Shown: positions 22,084 to 33,549 of the stretch, one piece after another
Position numbering within the stretch: the stretch's first letter is position 1
How the letters are laid out: each line of letters starts with the position of its first letter
NCBI GenBank assembly: GCA_035772405.1
Contig: JAYKKM010000065.1
Span: forward strand, 629,001-693,000
Reading direction: 5' to 3'
DNA: 64,000 nucleotides
Source of the DNA: Chrysogorgia sp. JL179-B06
Lineage: Eukaryota > Cnidaria > Anthozoa > Scleralcyonacea > Chrysogorgiidae
Position numbers and translations under genes: made by a program
Notes under the pieces: generated by a model
Told to the model about the DNA's origin: nothing
Database searches by the model: none
Seen by the model: the letters and a program-made list of their open reading frames with translations, nothing else

Positions 22084-22378
22084 AAAACCTATGAATTGAA
22101 AATCTTTCATCATGAAAGTATCTTCGTTATACAAGCGCAATTTCTTAGCGATACTTTCTTAAGACTTAACGATTCGATTTCTTAGCAATCATGGCCAAGT
22201 GGGAAGCAATCACGGCCAAGAGGTGAATGTAATATATATTATTTACGTTCACCGCTTGGCCGTGATTGTTAAGAAATCGAATCGCTAAAAAACAATCGCT
22301 AAGAAAAAATCGCTAAGAAATTGCACTTCTATAACGAAGATACTCATGATGAAAGATTTTCAATTCATAGTTTTTCCA
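22084..22378. mobile_element. palindromic MITE
   Basis: Terminal arms GGAAAACCTATGAATTGAAA and its near complement at the right (ending ...TTCATAGTTTTTCC) continue inward through CTTTCATCATGAAAGTATCTTC. The centre mirrors again as TTGGCCGTGATTG / CAATCACGGCCAA. The whole element folds into one hairpin and has no coding capacity. Confidence 0.75.
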
Positions 22379-25004
22379 TGTGTTGCCACGTGAGATCTTC
22401 AGATATATTTTCTGACCATATGTGCAACAATTGTTCAGCATACTTGGAAAAACCTAACATTATAAGACAAAATATCACACCGAAAGTCCTGAACACACAA
22501 ATGCTTTTTATTGTTTCTTATTAACAACAATTAACTTATTATATTAGTGAAATGCTCTAAGACGTCATCTTCCTCATCTTCTGCCACATTCATGATTCAT
22601 ACTAGTAGCTTGACGATTCTATAAGAGGCAGTTTGTAGGATTTAAATACATTCATATAGCTATTTCCTATCATTCCTATTCTCACACGTTACCGTGAACA
22701 TTCACAAATTATTTTGAAAATAAGCATATCGATCGTCATTGCGTCAACCATTACAGTCAACCGTTTGAATGTTTAGTAATTTAAGATGATAATTACTATT
22801 GCAGAACAACAAAAATAAGGAAACGGCGTTCTCTGATCAAAATATTTCACTGACTAGAAATACATTATACGCAACACCCCTCGCCCGCTTACTGTTTGAA
22901 ACTTTTATAGCATAGTTGCTAATTTACTACTGTAATACAGTACTGTAGTTATGCGCTTTGTCCTAGTGACGTCATCAGCGTTCAATAATTTTTGTTTTGG
23001 ACACCTCCATTCAATAATTCACAGTATTCGATGGAATTGGGGAACAGTGTTGAGATGAACTGGTACATGTACTTTGTGTTAGGTATGCAAAATGGTTGCA
23101 ACATTTCATTGGTCTGCAGATTACACCAGTCACAAGTGAAAGGCCCCTTGCAAAGTCCCAGGCTATTTTGCCCCCCCTTCTCACCGACCTTGTGATTCAT
23201 GAAATAATCAACTCAGTAGTTAGTATAAAAAGACACCAAAGACTGTTAAAGAACGAAGGAAGAAAGTGGATTCTCTTTATCATTCAAATGTATAGGGGTG
23301 CATATAGTGCAAATGTATAGACATCAATTTGGTTTTAATACAGTATTAGGGATTCTATCCCGATTGTTGGTGAGGATAGATGCTCTTGAGGTCTCAGGGC
23401 AGAGAAACTGACCTTTCCTAAGTCTGGACATGAAACTGATCGGTTAATAGATACCATGTTAGTTAAGAAATGTCTTGAAGGCATTTTACCACCAATTCTA
23501 AAGAACTATTTTAATCTCAATGAATTTGTTCATTGCATACATGTAATCTTGAGCATTATCTAATATCTATTGCCTTAATTGACAATACTACATTTGTAGG
23601 ATTTATACAACTTTCAAGTTATAATTAGTTTTTGTAACATATTGTACATATATATGAATGTGTAATAAATTTATATTTGTAATAAATAATAATTGTAATT
23701 TGTTAGGAAACAGGACCCCGTCAATACCAGTGTTAGCATTGAACAGGCTATCCTGTATTTTTATTAGTATTATTAATAATGCCTAAACTTTTCCCAATCC
23801 CAGAATGTATATAGTACAACTCTCTTGGTTAAGTATTTCAAAATTTGTCTAAAGATTTCTGATCAATCACAATGCAGTACTATACAAGTTACAACTAACA
23901 AACAATAACATGACATGGTTGTTTTATTGAAGATAAAATATTGTTCAGCGTACTGTACATTGTAGGCAGAAATACAGATATTTTAAAGGTTGGTGCACTG
24001 CCAAAATAGTGTGTAACAGCTCTCACACATTCAACGTTTCGAGCAAAAGAGTTACTGTAATAAACGATAAAGTAGTGTCTACTGAAGGCAGTGGCTATTC
24101 GTACGGTAGCAGTAAGGTGGTAGTCTTTCATAATTCAACGAAATGCTAATCCTAATATGATTACCTAACCAAATTACCAACCCTAAAAAAACAACAAAAA
24201 AACTGTGCTGAAAAGGCAAATTAATGTATTAAAAATAATGTTTATCGAACTCGACCGGAAATCGCGGGTTGGGAACGAACGCCTTGTTTATCTCCTATCT
24301 TACAAATATATAGACACTTAAAAGTTAAAATAAAAGGGCCTTTGCTCAACAAAGACTCACAGTGTACTATCTTTGTATACTGAGAATACTAATTTATTTA
24401 CCTGCATTCGTGTCCGAGCAAAGTATCCATAGGCATAGATGAATATTTCAAAATAAAACTTGCTTGTCCGTGAACACTACATTCCACAGTTTCGACATGA
24501 ATTCAGTGCAGTTACTTTGTTCAAAAATCAAAACAAACATTACTACATCCGCTGATTTTGTGCGGAATATGGCTTGTTGTGATGGTCTGGTATTGCAATA
24601 ATTATATCTTTTGTCCCTGTCGCTCTCCTTTTTTCCGTAGTCTTTCGACCTTTTGCTCCTCGGTTTTGCTTTTTCCGCCTTCCTCTTCCGCTCTTTTTGT
24701 TTTGCTTGTTGTTTATCCATAGCAATAAATTGTTTTCAAACACACTATATCCTTTTGGAAAAAAAACACCTTGAATACCGTTTCAATTTTGCATTATTCA
24801 CCAGGCCAAATTTCCCAAGCCGCGCATTTGGACATATGCATATAAATATACAAAACCCATCACTGTAGACCGTTCTGACTGTAGGGTAGACTGCGTTCCC
24901 CCCCGCGATAAGGGACTAAACGCCGGTCGATATTAGCACCCTCAGGCCTTCGGCGCTCGTGCCGGGCGAGGGGATTAGACGCATATGGCACCTTGCGCAC
25001 TCAC
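22379..25004. other. gene-poor; LINE 3'-tail scrap near 23710-23780
   Basis: No exon with family motifs was found. At about 23710 GGACCCCGTCAATACCAGTG and a following GGCTATCCTG resemble the 3' end of a CR1-like LINE, ending in a TATTAATAAT tail. A Lys/Arg-rich minus frame at 24448-24720 has no recognisable domain and was not called. Confidence 0.4.
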
Positions 25005-25114
25005 CTCATCTCGTCGGCAAAATCTATCAACTGCCGGTTGATGTTGGACTCTTCTCCATAAGAGTTAAAACGTCTTATGCATTGTATGTCACCCTCATAT
25101 GACGAGTCAGCCAT
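25005..25114 (-). CDS. possible first exon of an unknown gene
   Basis: An ATG at 25114 opens a 36-codon frame (MADSSYEGDIQCIRRFNSYG at the start, then a Gln/Asp-rich helix) that ends at a good GTGAGT donor at 25004. Coding-like composition and the donor support an exon. I could not find a downstream partner exon with matching phase before the neighbouring repeats. Family unknown. Confidence 0.3.
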
Positions 25115-25829
25115 TGCGAAGAAAAATATTTGCTTGCGTAACATCCGTATTTATACCCAACCCTCACGAAACTAGGCAACCATTGGTTGCTTTTCTATAA
25201 ACTGACCAATCACAGCTCCTGAACAGCTAACCCAATCTCTCAGCTTCAAAATTAGTCGTTTTTGATGTTTTTCCATAGATTTCCGGTCGAGCAATTATTA
25301 ATTAGAAGTTAGGGTCCTGGAGGACCCAGATATAAAGGGCCGGTAATGAAAGAGTTGAAGACGATGAAATTATCAGATTAAAAACTTAATGGATGATAAA
25401 TCCAGCTCACACTTTACCAAATGGTGTTTATTTATTGTGCAAGCTATCCTAACATGGAAGCGATTATTTAATTTAAAAAAAAACAGGGTGGGAAGGGTTG
25501 GGATTGAAAACTGTGGATTATTAAAGAAGGATTGGGTTATCCCTGTAGTAACTTTTCTGACACCCCTAGCTTAAAACTCGTAAAGACTAAGGGATCGATA
25601 GGCCATGCTTTCACACTTTGTATTCATACTGAAAATCAAGGTGAGATTTTGCCCTTTTGTTCAGAATCCGTGCTAGAACGCAACGATTTTTTTTAGCTCT
25701 GGAAAAAGTTTTTGACTCTAATCTGACTCTGAAAAAACATGAGAGGTGTAGAATAAGTGGGAGCAATCCGCCGGTGAAATACCACAACAATTATCGTTTT
25801 TTTACTTATTCGGTGAAGTGGAACTGGAC

Positions 25830-26120
25830 GTCACGTCCACATTTTAGTCTTAAGATCGCTCTTTTGCCGGTCAAGGGTCTGTCCCTGTACTTTGCAGATG
25901 GTTGTGGCATAACCAGTGCTGAAGGGATACATATCCTTCCTAGTAGAGTTGCGTACTGTTCTTCGTCCTCCTCCTCCGCGCTCTCCACCACGGTGACAAC
26001 CGGCCGTTCGGCAAGCGCAGCGCGATGGTGTTACCTTCCCGTTGGTCAATGGTGGCAGGCTCGCCGTTGACGACGCCGCAAATTTCGAAACCGTAGACAG
26101 TCAGTGGCATCATTGATGGT
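25830..26120 (-). pseudogene. PIF1-like helicase C-terminal scrap
   Basis: One minus frame reads GFEICGVVNGEPATID and RLPNGRLVTVVE. Another, displaced by a frameshift, reads YPFSTGYATTICKVQGQTLD. The latter matches the 'GYA-x-TI-x-K-x-QG' motif VI region of PIF1/UvrD-type helicases. The pieces lie in the right order, but the protein is broken and lacks the Walker motifs. It probably descends from a Helitron-like or PIF1-carrying element. Confidence 0.6.
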
Positions 26121-26228
26121 CAGTCGCATCATTGATCTCGTTCCCAAACCTGTGCCTCGGAAATAAACTCATTATTCGGGAACCACTGATCGGGAACGCA
26201 TCGAATATATGTAAATATTTTCAAAAAG

Positions 26229-27267
26229 ATGGCGGAAATGCAATCAACAAAGTATACTGGCTATCATGCGTTTTATAAAAGTGTCGCAGTAAGTAGCTTG
26301 ATGATGTATCTTTTTATTGTAGAGGAACTTTTTATTGTAGAATACTAGATTAGACTTGATTTTATTGTTTGTATTTTAAAGTACTCCAAATACATATAAA
26401 CACGATCATGTTTATATTCGCGAGCACGTGGTTGAAACAAATGGATAGATAAATAGATAGACAGATATATGAACAAAGACTTAATACGGTATTAAAATCT
26501 TGGCATTTCCCACTATAGATCATGTTTAATATCTGCCTAATATTACTATATAGCCTATGTTTAGTCTTCACTCAGATATTTTGGTTTAATGTCTCCCATG
26601 GCCATGGACTGTTGGACTATACACAATACAATCATTTTTAATACTTATAAGAGCTAATTATATAGTGAAGTCAGAAGTTGAAAATTGTATAATTGTAGGG
26701 TCAGATTAAAGAAAAATTGCCTGATGCAGACTTGAGTGCAATGAGAAAGACAGCTGCAGGGATGTGGAAGAGATGCTCAACATATGTTCGACAGGTAACA
26801 ATTTGAAGTTTTGACAAGTAAAATCATCTGGCAATAAATAGAATGTTTGGTTTAGATTTTCGAACAGATTCGTAACAGATTTTAAACATTTTTTGTAGGA
26901 TTGGAGAAAGGAAGGCCAAAGAGTACGAGAAGACATAGATTGTGGTATAATCAAATAGGAATGTAGAAAATGTGCAAAATCATTCAGGAAGGCAAAACAT
27001 GCAACTTACCATGGAAAAACATGTGGACAGTGCATGTGTGCAATATGCAACAATAATTTTTCTGGTAAAGTAGCTTTGCTGAAACACATGAATATACACC
27101 AAGAGAAGTTTAACTGTGAAACATGCAACAAAGTATTTGGAACCAAATATGATCTGACACGACACGCAAAAGTACACAGTAAAGTGAAGGAATTTGCATG
27201 TCATACCTGTAATGCTAAGTTTACAACACAGTCAAATAAGAACAGACATGAGAAAAACTGTGTATAA
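26229..27267 (+). CDS. C2H2 zinc-finger gene with HMG-like N-terminus, one in-frame TAG
   Basis: Exon 1 (26229-26288) starts ATGGCGGAAATG and ends at GTAAGT. Exon 2 (26699-26794) carries KEKLPDADLSAMRKTAAGMW, which with exon 1 (YHAFYKSVA) resembles the second half of an HMG box. Exon 3 (26899-27267) holds about four fingers: ECRKCAKSF...H, CAICNNNFSG...H...H, CETCNKVFGTKYDLTRH...H and CHTCNAKF...H...C. All junctions are phase 0. An in-frame TAG at 26956-26958 separates DWRKEGQRVREDI from the fingers. However, an alternative acceptor, TCAAATAG ending at 26958, would skip the stop and keep the frame. The gene is therefore either alternatively spliced or newly inactivated. A DNA-binding nuclear protein is inferred. 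Confidence 0.65.
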
Positions 27268-27599
27268 ATTCTATAAAACATTTTGGACAAACTATTGCCA
27301 TTTCCCTTTTTAAATTGTTACAGTATTATTAATTTAATTTATAGTTACAGAATGTTACCGTATTGCATAAATAAAGTTATATGGAAAAAAACCCGTTGTA
27401 ATTGGCAAGTGGTAACAACATTTAATAATAGAATTGCAATTTGGCACAATTGTCTTAATAAAAAAACCATAAAAGTAAAATAAATGTTTAAAAGCCAGGT
27501 ATTCGGATCCTGGGAATAAATCACCACCCATGTATGGTGTTGATGATTGTTGATGATGGATGGAAAATAACCACATATGGTTGGGTTTGGGATCATGGT

Positions 27600-27815
27600 G
27601 AGGGTCAGGGTTAGATATGGTTAGATTTTTGGTTATGGTTGTAGTTATGGTTAAGGTCAGAATTATGGTTAGTTAGATTTGTGGTTGAGGTTAGGGTTAC
27701 GGTTTGAGTAATGGTTTGGGGTGGGGTTAGGGTCAGAATTAGGTGCTAGGTTCAGAATTAGGTGCTAGGTTCAGAATTAGGTGCTAGGTTAGCAGTGGCC
27801 ATGGTATTAGGGTTA
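27600..27815. repeat. degenerate GGTTAG telomere-like block
   Basis: About 200 bases of imperfect GGTTAGGG, GGTTATGG and GGTTAGAT words, including three tandem copies of GGTTCAGAATTAGGTGCTA near 27745-27790. Too irregular to be functional telomere; an interstitial remnant or low-complexity repeat. Confidence 0.6.
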
Positions 27816-28189
27816 CAAGCACCGTGGAGCCCAGGAGTGGGTCAATTGCCCCTTGTTTTGTAAAAAAAAAAAATTTGGCACAAATTCTTGTTGCAATTTT
27901 CAAATACTTGAATTACTCCTAGTGAAATACTACATGTGTATGAATACTAATTTATAAATTGTACAACACTATTCGAAAAGCTGGATAGCGCTATCTACAG
28001 GATAGATTTTTAAACTTCTATCTCAAGATCTTGAAACTTTAACTCAACAATACCATATAATATAATCTTTCAATATGTATAATGTCCTGTTGATGCTAAC
28101 CATTAAGCATTAATAGTCAATAACTCAATGTTAGTATGCCTGGGTAAATTCACAGGCTACATGCAACCAAATTAATTAAATTACTGTTC

Positions 28190-28564
28190 ATAAATTCTAG
28201 TATTGGCAGCCATACTCCTTCCTGCTTTCTTGGCTACTGGTTCATTTATAAGAACATTCTCTGCAAACTTGTGGGATCTCTTCGGTTTTCCTGCAACCAA
28301 AGTTAATGGGTTATTCGTTACAGTTTGTCATTGTGGTTGTCTTCTCCTTGTTCGACGCTTAACAGACTCAGGCTCCACAAATATTTTTCCTCTCTTCTTT
28401 GCCTTCTTAATAATAGATGTTGCAGTCAGACGGGTATTGCATACACCAGCTGCTCCAAAACTGTGAAAACATGTGGCCAGTTTTGACTTCGGCATTTTCT
28501 TTGCACGATCTGCAAATTTCAACACACCTGAGGAAATTTTGGTCACTTTCATTATTGTATGCAC
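28190..28564 (-). pseudogene. C-terminal exons of a SWIM-finger-like cnidarian family, uncertain
   Basis: A minus frame reads SKLATCFHSFGAAG and then KKRGKIFVEPESVKRR before a stop. A second piece after a possible acceptor (TTGGTTGCAG, 28310) reads KFAENVLINEPVAKKAGRSM. The 'KRGKI-x-V-x-P' and 'AKKAGRSM' words recall the basic C-terminal tail of SWIM-domain proteins expanded in cnidarians. The SWIM finger itself is not seen, and the first piece ends at a stop before the donor would be expected. Function unknown. Confidence 0.3.
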
Positions 28565-28819
28565 AGCGCACTGCCTTCAACACTGACAATCTTATAGTCA
28601 TCAGTATTCATCGGCATAATCTCACTTACCCGTGAGAAGAGCTCACAAGTGTGTTTTTTCACCAGAAAAACCATTTTGAAAGTCGGAAAGTGCTTGGAGA
28701 AGAATGTCGTCCATATTTCTGGCACGAGGTCGAAGAGATTTTATATGATCGATAAATAAACAATTGCTTTCTTGAGCCAGTGTTCATTTACAATATGAGG
28801 CAGTGTTCATTTACAATAT

Positions 28820-29245
28820 TTTTTTATGGTTAGTACGCATACTAACGTGCTAAGGGTTTCATGTATACTTAGAAGCATTTAAACAACCGCCAGCATACTA
28901 ATGGCGTATACTAAGCAATCCGTCGTAACGCGGTAACGTACGTAGCAGTTTAAAACTAAAAAAAATTAGTATTGGCGTACTAACGTACTAAGCCCATTTG
29001 AAACGAATAATAAAATGACTTTAGTATTGGCGTGCTAATGTGTACTAAGCAAATAAACATTGAAACTAAGATGGAAGGCTTAGTATTGGCGTACTAAGCC
29101 CATTTGAAACGAATAATAAAATGACTTTAGTACTGGCGTTCTAATGTACTAAGCAAATAAAACTTAGCCTGCGTGCACTTTGAAACTAAGATGAATATTA
29201 ACTGCGATGAATGACTTAGTGCTGGCGTTCTATAAACGTACCAGC
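28820..29245. repeat. tandem repeat built on TTAGTA...TACTAA palindromes
   Basis: Two direct copies of about 125 bases (from 28968 and from about 29080) share GCCCATTTGAAACGAATAAT and AAATGACTTTAGTA. Each contains the near-palindrome TTAGTATTGGCGTACTAA or a variant. Further single variants lie on both sides (near 28830, 28905 and 29215). No coding capacity. Confidence 0.7.
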
Positions 29246-30599
29246 AAGAAGGCTTATAGATTGTCGATACACAATTTTTTTTCAATCAGTCTGTTAATTG
29301 TTGTTGCGACACCCTCTACATTGAACGTTTATAATCAGAATGTAATATAAGTAAGCTTTATAGATGTGACGGGTAATATGAGTAAATGCCGACAAAATTT
29401 TGTCACCGCATTGTCTCAGATTTACTTGCCACTCATTCACTTTCGTTGAAATGAAGCGGCAGAAGCGAAAGCGATTAGGAGAATGTTTCCTTCCAGAAGC
29501 ATTTGAAAAAAAAGCGTTGGCGAAGGAAAAAGTAAAAAAATGAGGTAAACCAGGCATTTGATCAAGTAAACAGAATTGATCTTGCGTCCGTCGTGGATGC
29601 TGAAGTTGATTTATCGGAAACCCAAGTACTCACGCTTGTTTCTTCAAAGATAACATTCATTGGTCTTATGCGCTTAAAACTGGTTTGACTCATGTCCCAG
29701 CCACCGACATCATGAAAGAAGAAGGCTTCACTCTGTCACTTTCCGAATGCAAGTCATACCTTAATATTCTCGAGAATTACTGCCCATAATTCATGAAATC
29801 GCCTCTTGACTTGACATTGTCTCTTTGGAAGTTGACGGGAAAAGGCAGCCACAAATATAATAGATTTATATCACCACCGGTCAATCAGTGTGTATCCTGC
29901 GGCAAGGTTTTGTTGATGCATGACCGGCCTACTCAGGCGATCATTTATGGAATGTGCGGACCTTTACCAGCAAGTAAAGTTATCCTGGAGTGCCGTGTAT
30001 GCCATATTAAATATGGAATTTCACAATACTCGGACGACAGAGGAAGTCACTTCTATGACGAATCATGGTGTTCAGATTTGGTTGAAGTAAGCAATGTCAC
30101 CTACATGGAAAAAGGTCTTTATAGATGGATACCAAGTCTTGGGTAGGTGCTACTAGTGCAGTAACTGAATCTTGAACCGATGTATAGTATTAATGCTATA
30201 ATATTTCGGAAACATCACTGATTAACGTTTGCCTTTTGTAATCCTAGAATCATTGTTGGGTATCCTTTAGTGGGTTTGCCGAAGTTTATAATGAAGTATA
30301 CCAGAATGAAATTGAACGTTTTCGGGGGCACGTTCCTGACAAAGGTATAGCTTTTCGGAGGTGTATTAAATGTATATTTATTGTTTCCATCAGAAAACCT
30401 ACCCAAGTTTATGTCGATTGTTTAGATCTTCTAGTGTAGTTTGGTTTTGATTCTTAACATTCAGATTTTTTTTATCACTATTCTTCTATTTTGGCATTAT
30501 AGTATAATCTTGTTATTTTGTTTTTTTTACATAATTTTACAGTATTGTGTGATACAGAGACACCTGCCGAAGTTCTCTATACCGACAAGAGTGCGAGAG

Positions 30600-31571
30600 G
30601 TACGTCATTCATTGACCTACGCATGAATATAGAACTCTTAGTTTTTGCAGTCATGGTTTTTGTGTTAACGTCAGTCGCCACAATGCAATCGACTTCTTGT
30701 GGTTTATGGATGTTTGTGCACAGATAGCCCGAATGCTCGGGATACACGTGTGATTTTTTTCTCGCACCAGAAACGCAACAGGTGAAATTTCATTGCGTTG
30801 CTGGCGCAAGATAGCCTGCGTGCATACCAACAAGCATACGCAAAGGCCGTGAACTACACAGACATTTAACAACATCGAAGACGGGATTATTGATTTTAAC
30901 GATACTTCCGGATTGAAGGTTCGAACTGTTTACATCTAAAGTATCAAAACAAGATTTCGGTAGTGTGGAAATGGCGAGTTAAAGCAGTTGAAGAACTCTG
31001 TCAATACTTTTGTATCTTACGCGAAATATGTTTCTGCTTGAGAATGCTTTCGTGAAAGAAAATGAGCCGGACTACCACACTGGCATAGCTAAAGCGAATT
31101 TCATTGGCTAACTTAAAATAAACATTGCATTTCCTCCCTTATGTGTGAGTAATTTAATACTTTTGGCAATCGTTGCAGAAAGTTAGGCTTGCTTGACCCA
31201 AATCTGTCAACACATCACCTTTCTAGCGCGCTAGCTAGTGACACCGTTTTAACTTTCGGCTACAGCGCGCGATATGATTCATGTAAGATTTTTTCTTTCG
31301 CACCAGCAAACGCAATGAAACTTGACCTGTTGCGTTGCCGGCGCGAGAAAAAATCGCATATGTATCCCGGCCTTAAATATAACATGTAAAAGTGGATCTA
31401 ATTACATTAACAGTCCCTTGCTGGCATTAGAAAACCTGGCCACAAAATATGACTTTTAAATATCATAATCTATGTCTTAAACCTCAATAAAATTGATTTG
31501 AATGTCCATGGTATGTTCCTGTATCAACGTGCTACCTATAGATAAGCTTTGAAGACTTGTCAGGAATATTA
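30600..31571. other. intronic, non-coding
   Basis: No further exon of the cysteine-cluster gene was recognised here. Two inverted words, TCTCGCACCAGAAACGCAAC (30760s) and CGCACCAGCAAACGCAATG (31300s, with the complementary TTGCGTTGCCGGCGCGAG), suggest a decayed foldback of about 600 bases. Confidence 0.35.
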
Positions 31572-32752
31572 TTGGCCAGCAAATAATTTTAAAAAAGCCA
31601 TAACGACAAGGACAAGGTTTGGAAAAAAATAACTTTAATAAACTAACGTTTCGTCACTATTTAAGTAACATCTTCAGAGTAATAATTATTTGCACGGTTT
31701 CGATTAACTGATACAAAAATATATTTGATGAGGTGAGAACAGGAAAAAAAGGCAAGGTGGCAAGCCCGCCATTTTTCCCTCCCGCATAAGAGAGATGCCT
31801 GCGGAGGAAGCTAGGTGGCAAGAATAAAACAAAAACAAAATATGGTGACAAAAAATTAAAATAGTGTTGGTGGAAAGGATCGAATATGTAATAAAGTTTC
31901 CTTGATAAGAACATCTAGCTGGGAATTTCCCGAGGCTAAGATAGCGAGATCAGAATGGTTCTTTCATACTTTCGTTTACCGAAAACCGACTTTCACTGGT
32001 CTGTTTACCTATTTTGAAAGTTTTTTACCGGTTGCACATTGTTTACACTCTTCTTTTCAGATATTTTAACTTGTGTTCTTCAGGTCCACCAACTAATCAC
32101 TAAGTTCTTTCGTTCGGCTTATCCGACCTAGTCGTGTTTATCAAACTTTTTTACTTTAAAGACCGTATTCCTTTCGAATTAAGATCGCATGTTGTATATA
32201 AATTTACGTGTCAACGATGTAACTCGTTGTATATAGGCGAAACCTGCCGGCATTTACAAATGCGGAGGATCACAAAGGTATTTCGGTCTATACAGCGAAA
32301 CTACTGTCACTTTCCCAGCTTTCAGCCGTTTCAGCTCATGCTATGAAAACTGACCATCCCATATCTTGTTGATCTGATTTTTCTATCTTAGCCTCGGGAA
32401 ATTCCCAGCTAGATGTTCTTATCAAGCAAACTTTATTTATATCACAAAGTAACCCTTCTCTTAACAACAATATTCGATCCTTTCCACCAACACTATTTTA
32501 ATTTTTTGTCACCATATTTTGTTTTTGTTTTATTCTTGCCACCTTGCCTTTTCTTTCCTGTTCTCACCTCATCAAATCTATTTTTGTATCAGTTAAGTAA
32601 ATAGAAATGGAAACCGTGTAAATAATTATTACTCAATATAAATAATAATTATTGAAGATGTTACTTGAAAAGTGACGAAACGTTAGTTTATTAAAGTTAT
32701 GTTTTTCCAAACCTTGTCATTATGATTTTTTTTTTAATTATTTGCTGGGCAA
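31572..32752 (+). mobile_element. Penelope-like element remnant with inverted flanks
   Basis: Between long inverted repeats (31572-31955 and 32385-32752, reading TTGGCCAGCAAATAATT inward and its complement at the end) lies a plus-strand scrap, DRIPFELRSHVVYKFTCQRC followed by NSLYIGETCRHLQMR. This is the start of the C-terminal GIY-YIG endonuclease of Penelope-like elements. The reverse transcriptase is absent. The flanking repeats contain GATGTTACTTGAAAAGTGACGAAACGTTAG-like text that is typical of Penelope ends, and inverted terminal copies are known for that class. Confidence 0.7.
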
Positions 32753-33549
32753 TCACTTTCCGTCTGGTGTGTCAATTGCTACAAAGCTTTGAAGAATTTG
32801 GTATGCTGAAGTACCTGACTTGAGAAGATAAGTCGGATATTTTATGAAGCATGCCAAATTCTTTAAACCTTGTCTATGGTAAAAGTATGTTTTTCTTTGG
32901 ATAAAAAGTGTGTTTACATATGTTAAATCTAGTTTGGGTTCATTTTCAAATGTTTTCAAAATATTTTCCCAAATATAAATCACATGTAAGGAAAATTATA
33001 TTAAGTAGACCTGGGCGCATACGGAGCGCTCGTCAGCCAATTTCTGTAGGATACAGACTGGGAAAGAGTAATGCACTATAGATAAGGAAATAAATATAGA
33101 AAAAATTAAAATGTGCATTAAAACTTTCAAGGTAATCTGTTTGGAGAAATATCGTATAAGACAGTAGCCCAAAGTTATTGGAAAAAGGAATTAGAAGAGG
33201 AAATGGATGAAATGGGGATAAGGAGCAGATGGGTTTTCTCATCGGAGTCCAGCATCGATCAAGGATCAGAAAACCAGGCCACGGAGTACATTGAAAAACT
33301 AAGATGTGAAAGCCTATATTCCCATGTTTGCTCCACTGGTGACATAGAATGCAGTGAATGACATAGAATGCAGTGACATAGAATGCAGTTGTGGAACTAA
33401 AAAGGAACCCACAACGGGCAACGTTTTTCATACATAATTCTGGCCCTACATTTCCCACAGTTACAGCATCGCCTTTCACCATGTCAAATGCTTTTGAAAA
33501 CTATATACGTTAAAAAATCATCGTCTTATTGAAAATTTATTTATTTAAA
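32753..33549. other. non-coding, intronic to the cysteine-cluster gene
   Basis: No exon or terminal repeat recognised. Three tandem ACATAGAATGCAGTG copies lie near 33345-33385. Minus-strand open frames here have no family motif. Confidence 0.4.

Noticed and set aside
24448..24720. Lys/Arg-rich minus-strand frame resembling a nuclear protein
   Set aside because: It is low-complexity, overlaps another basic frame, and lacks a donor or domain. A coding role could not be supported.
27345..27596. Two overlapping minus-strand frames behind the C2H2 gene
   Set aside because: They lie antisense to its 3' untranslated region and have no motif.
33033..33482. 149-residue minus-strand open frame rich in aromatic residues
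   Set aside because: It looks hydrophobic because of A/T composition and includes three short tandem copies of ACATAGAATGCAGTG. No family motif or splice context.
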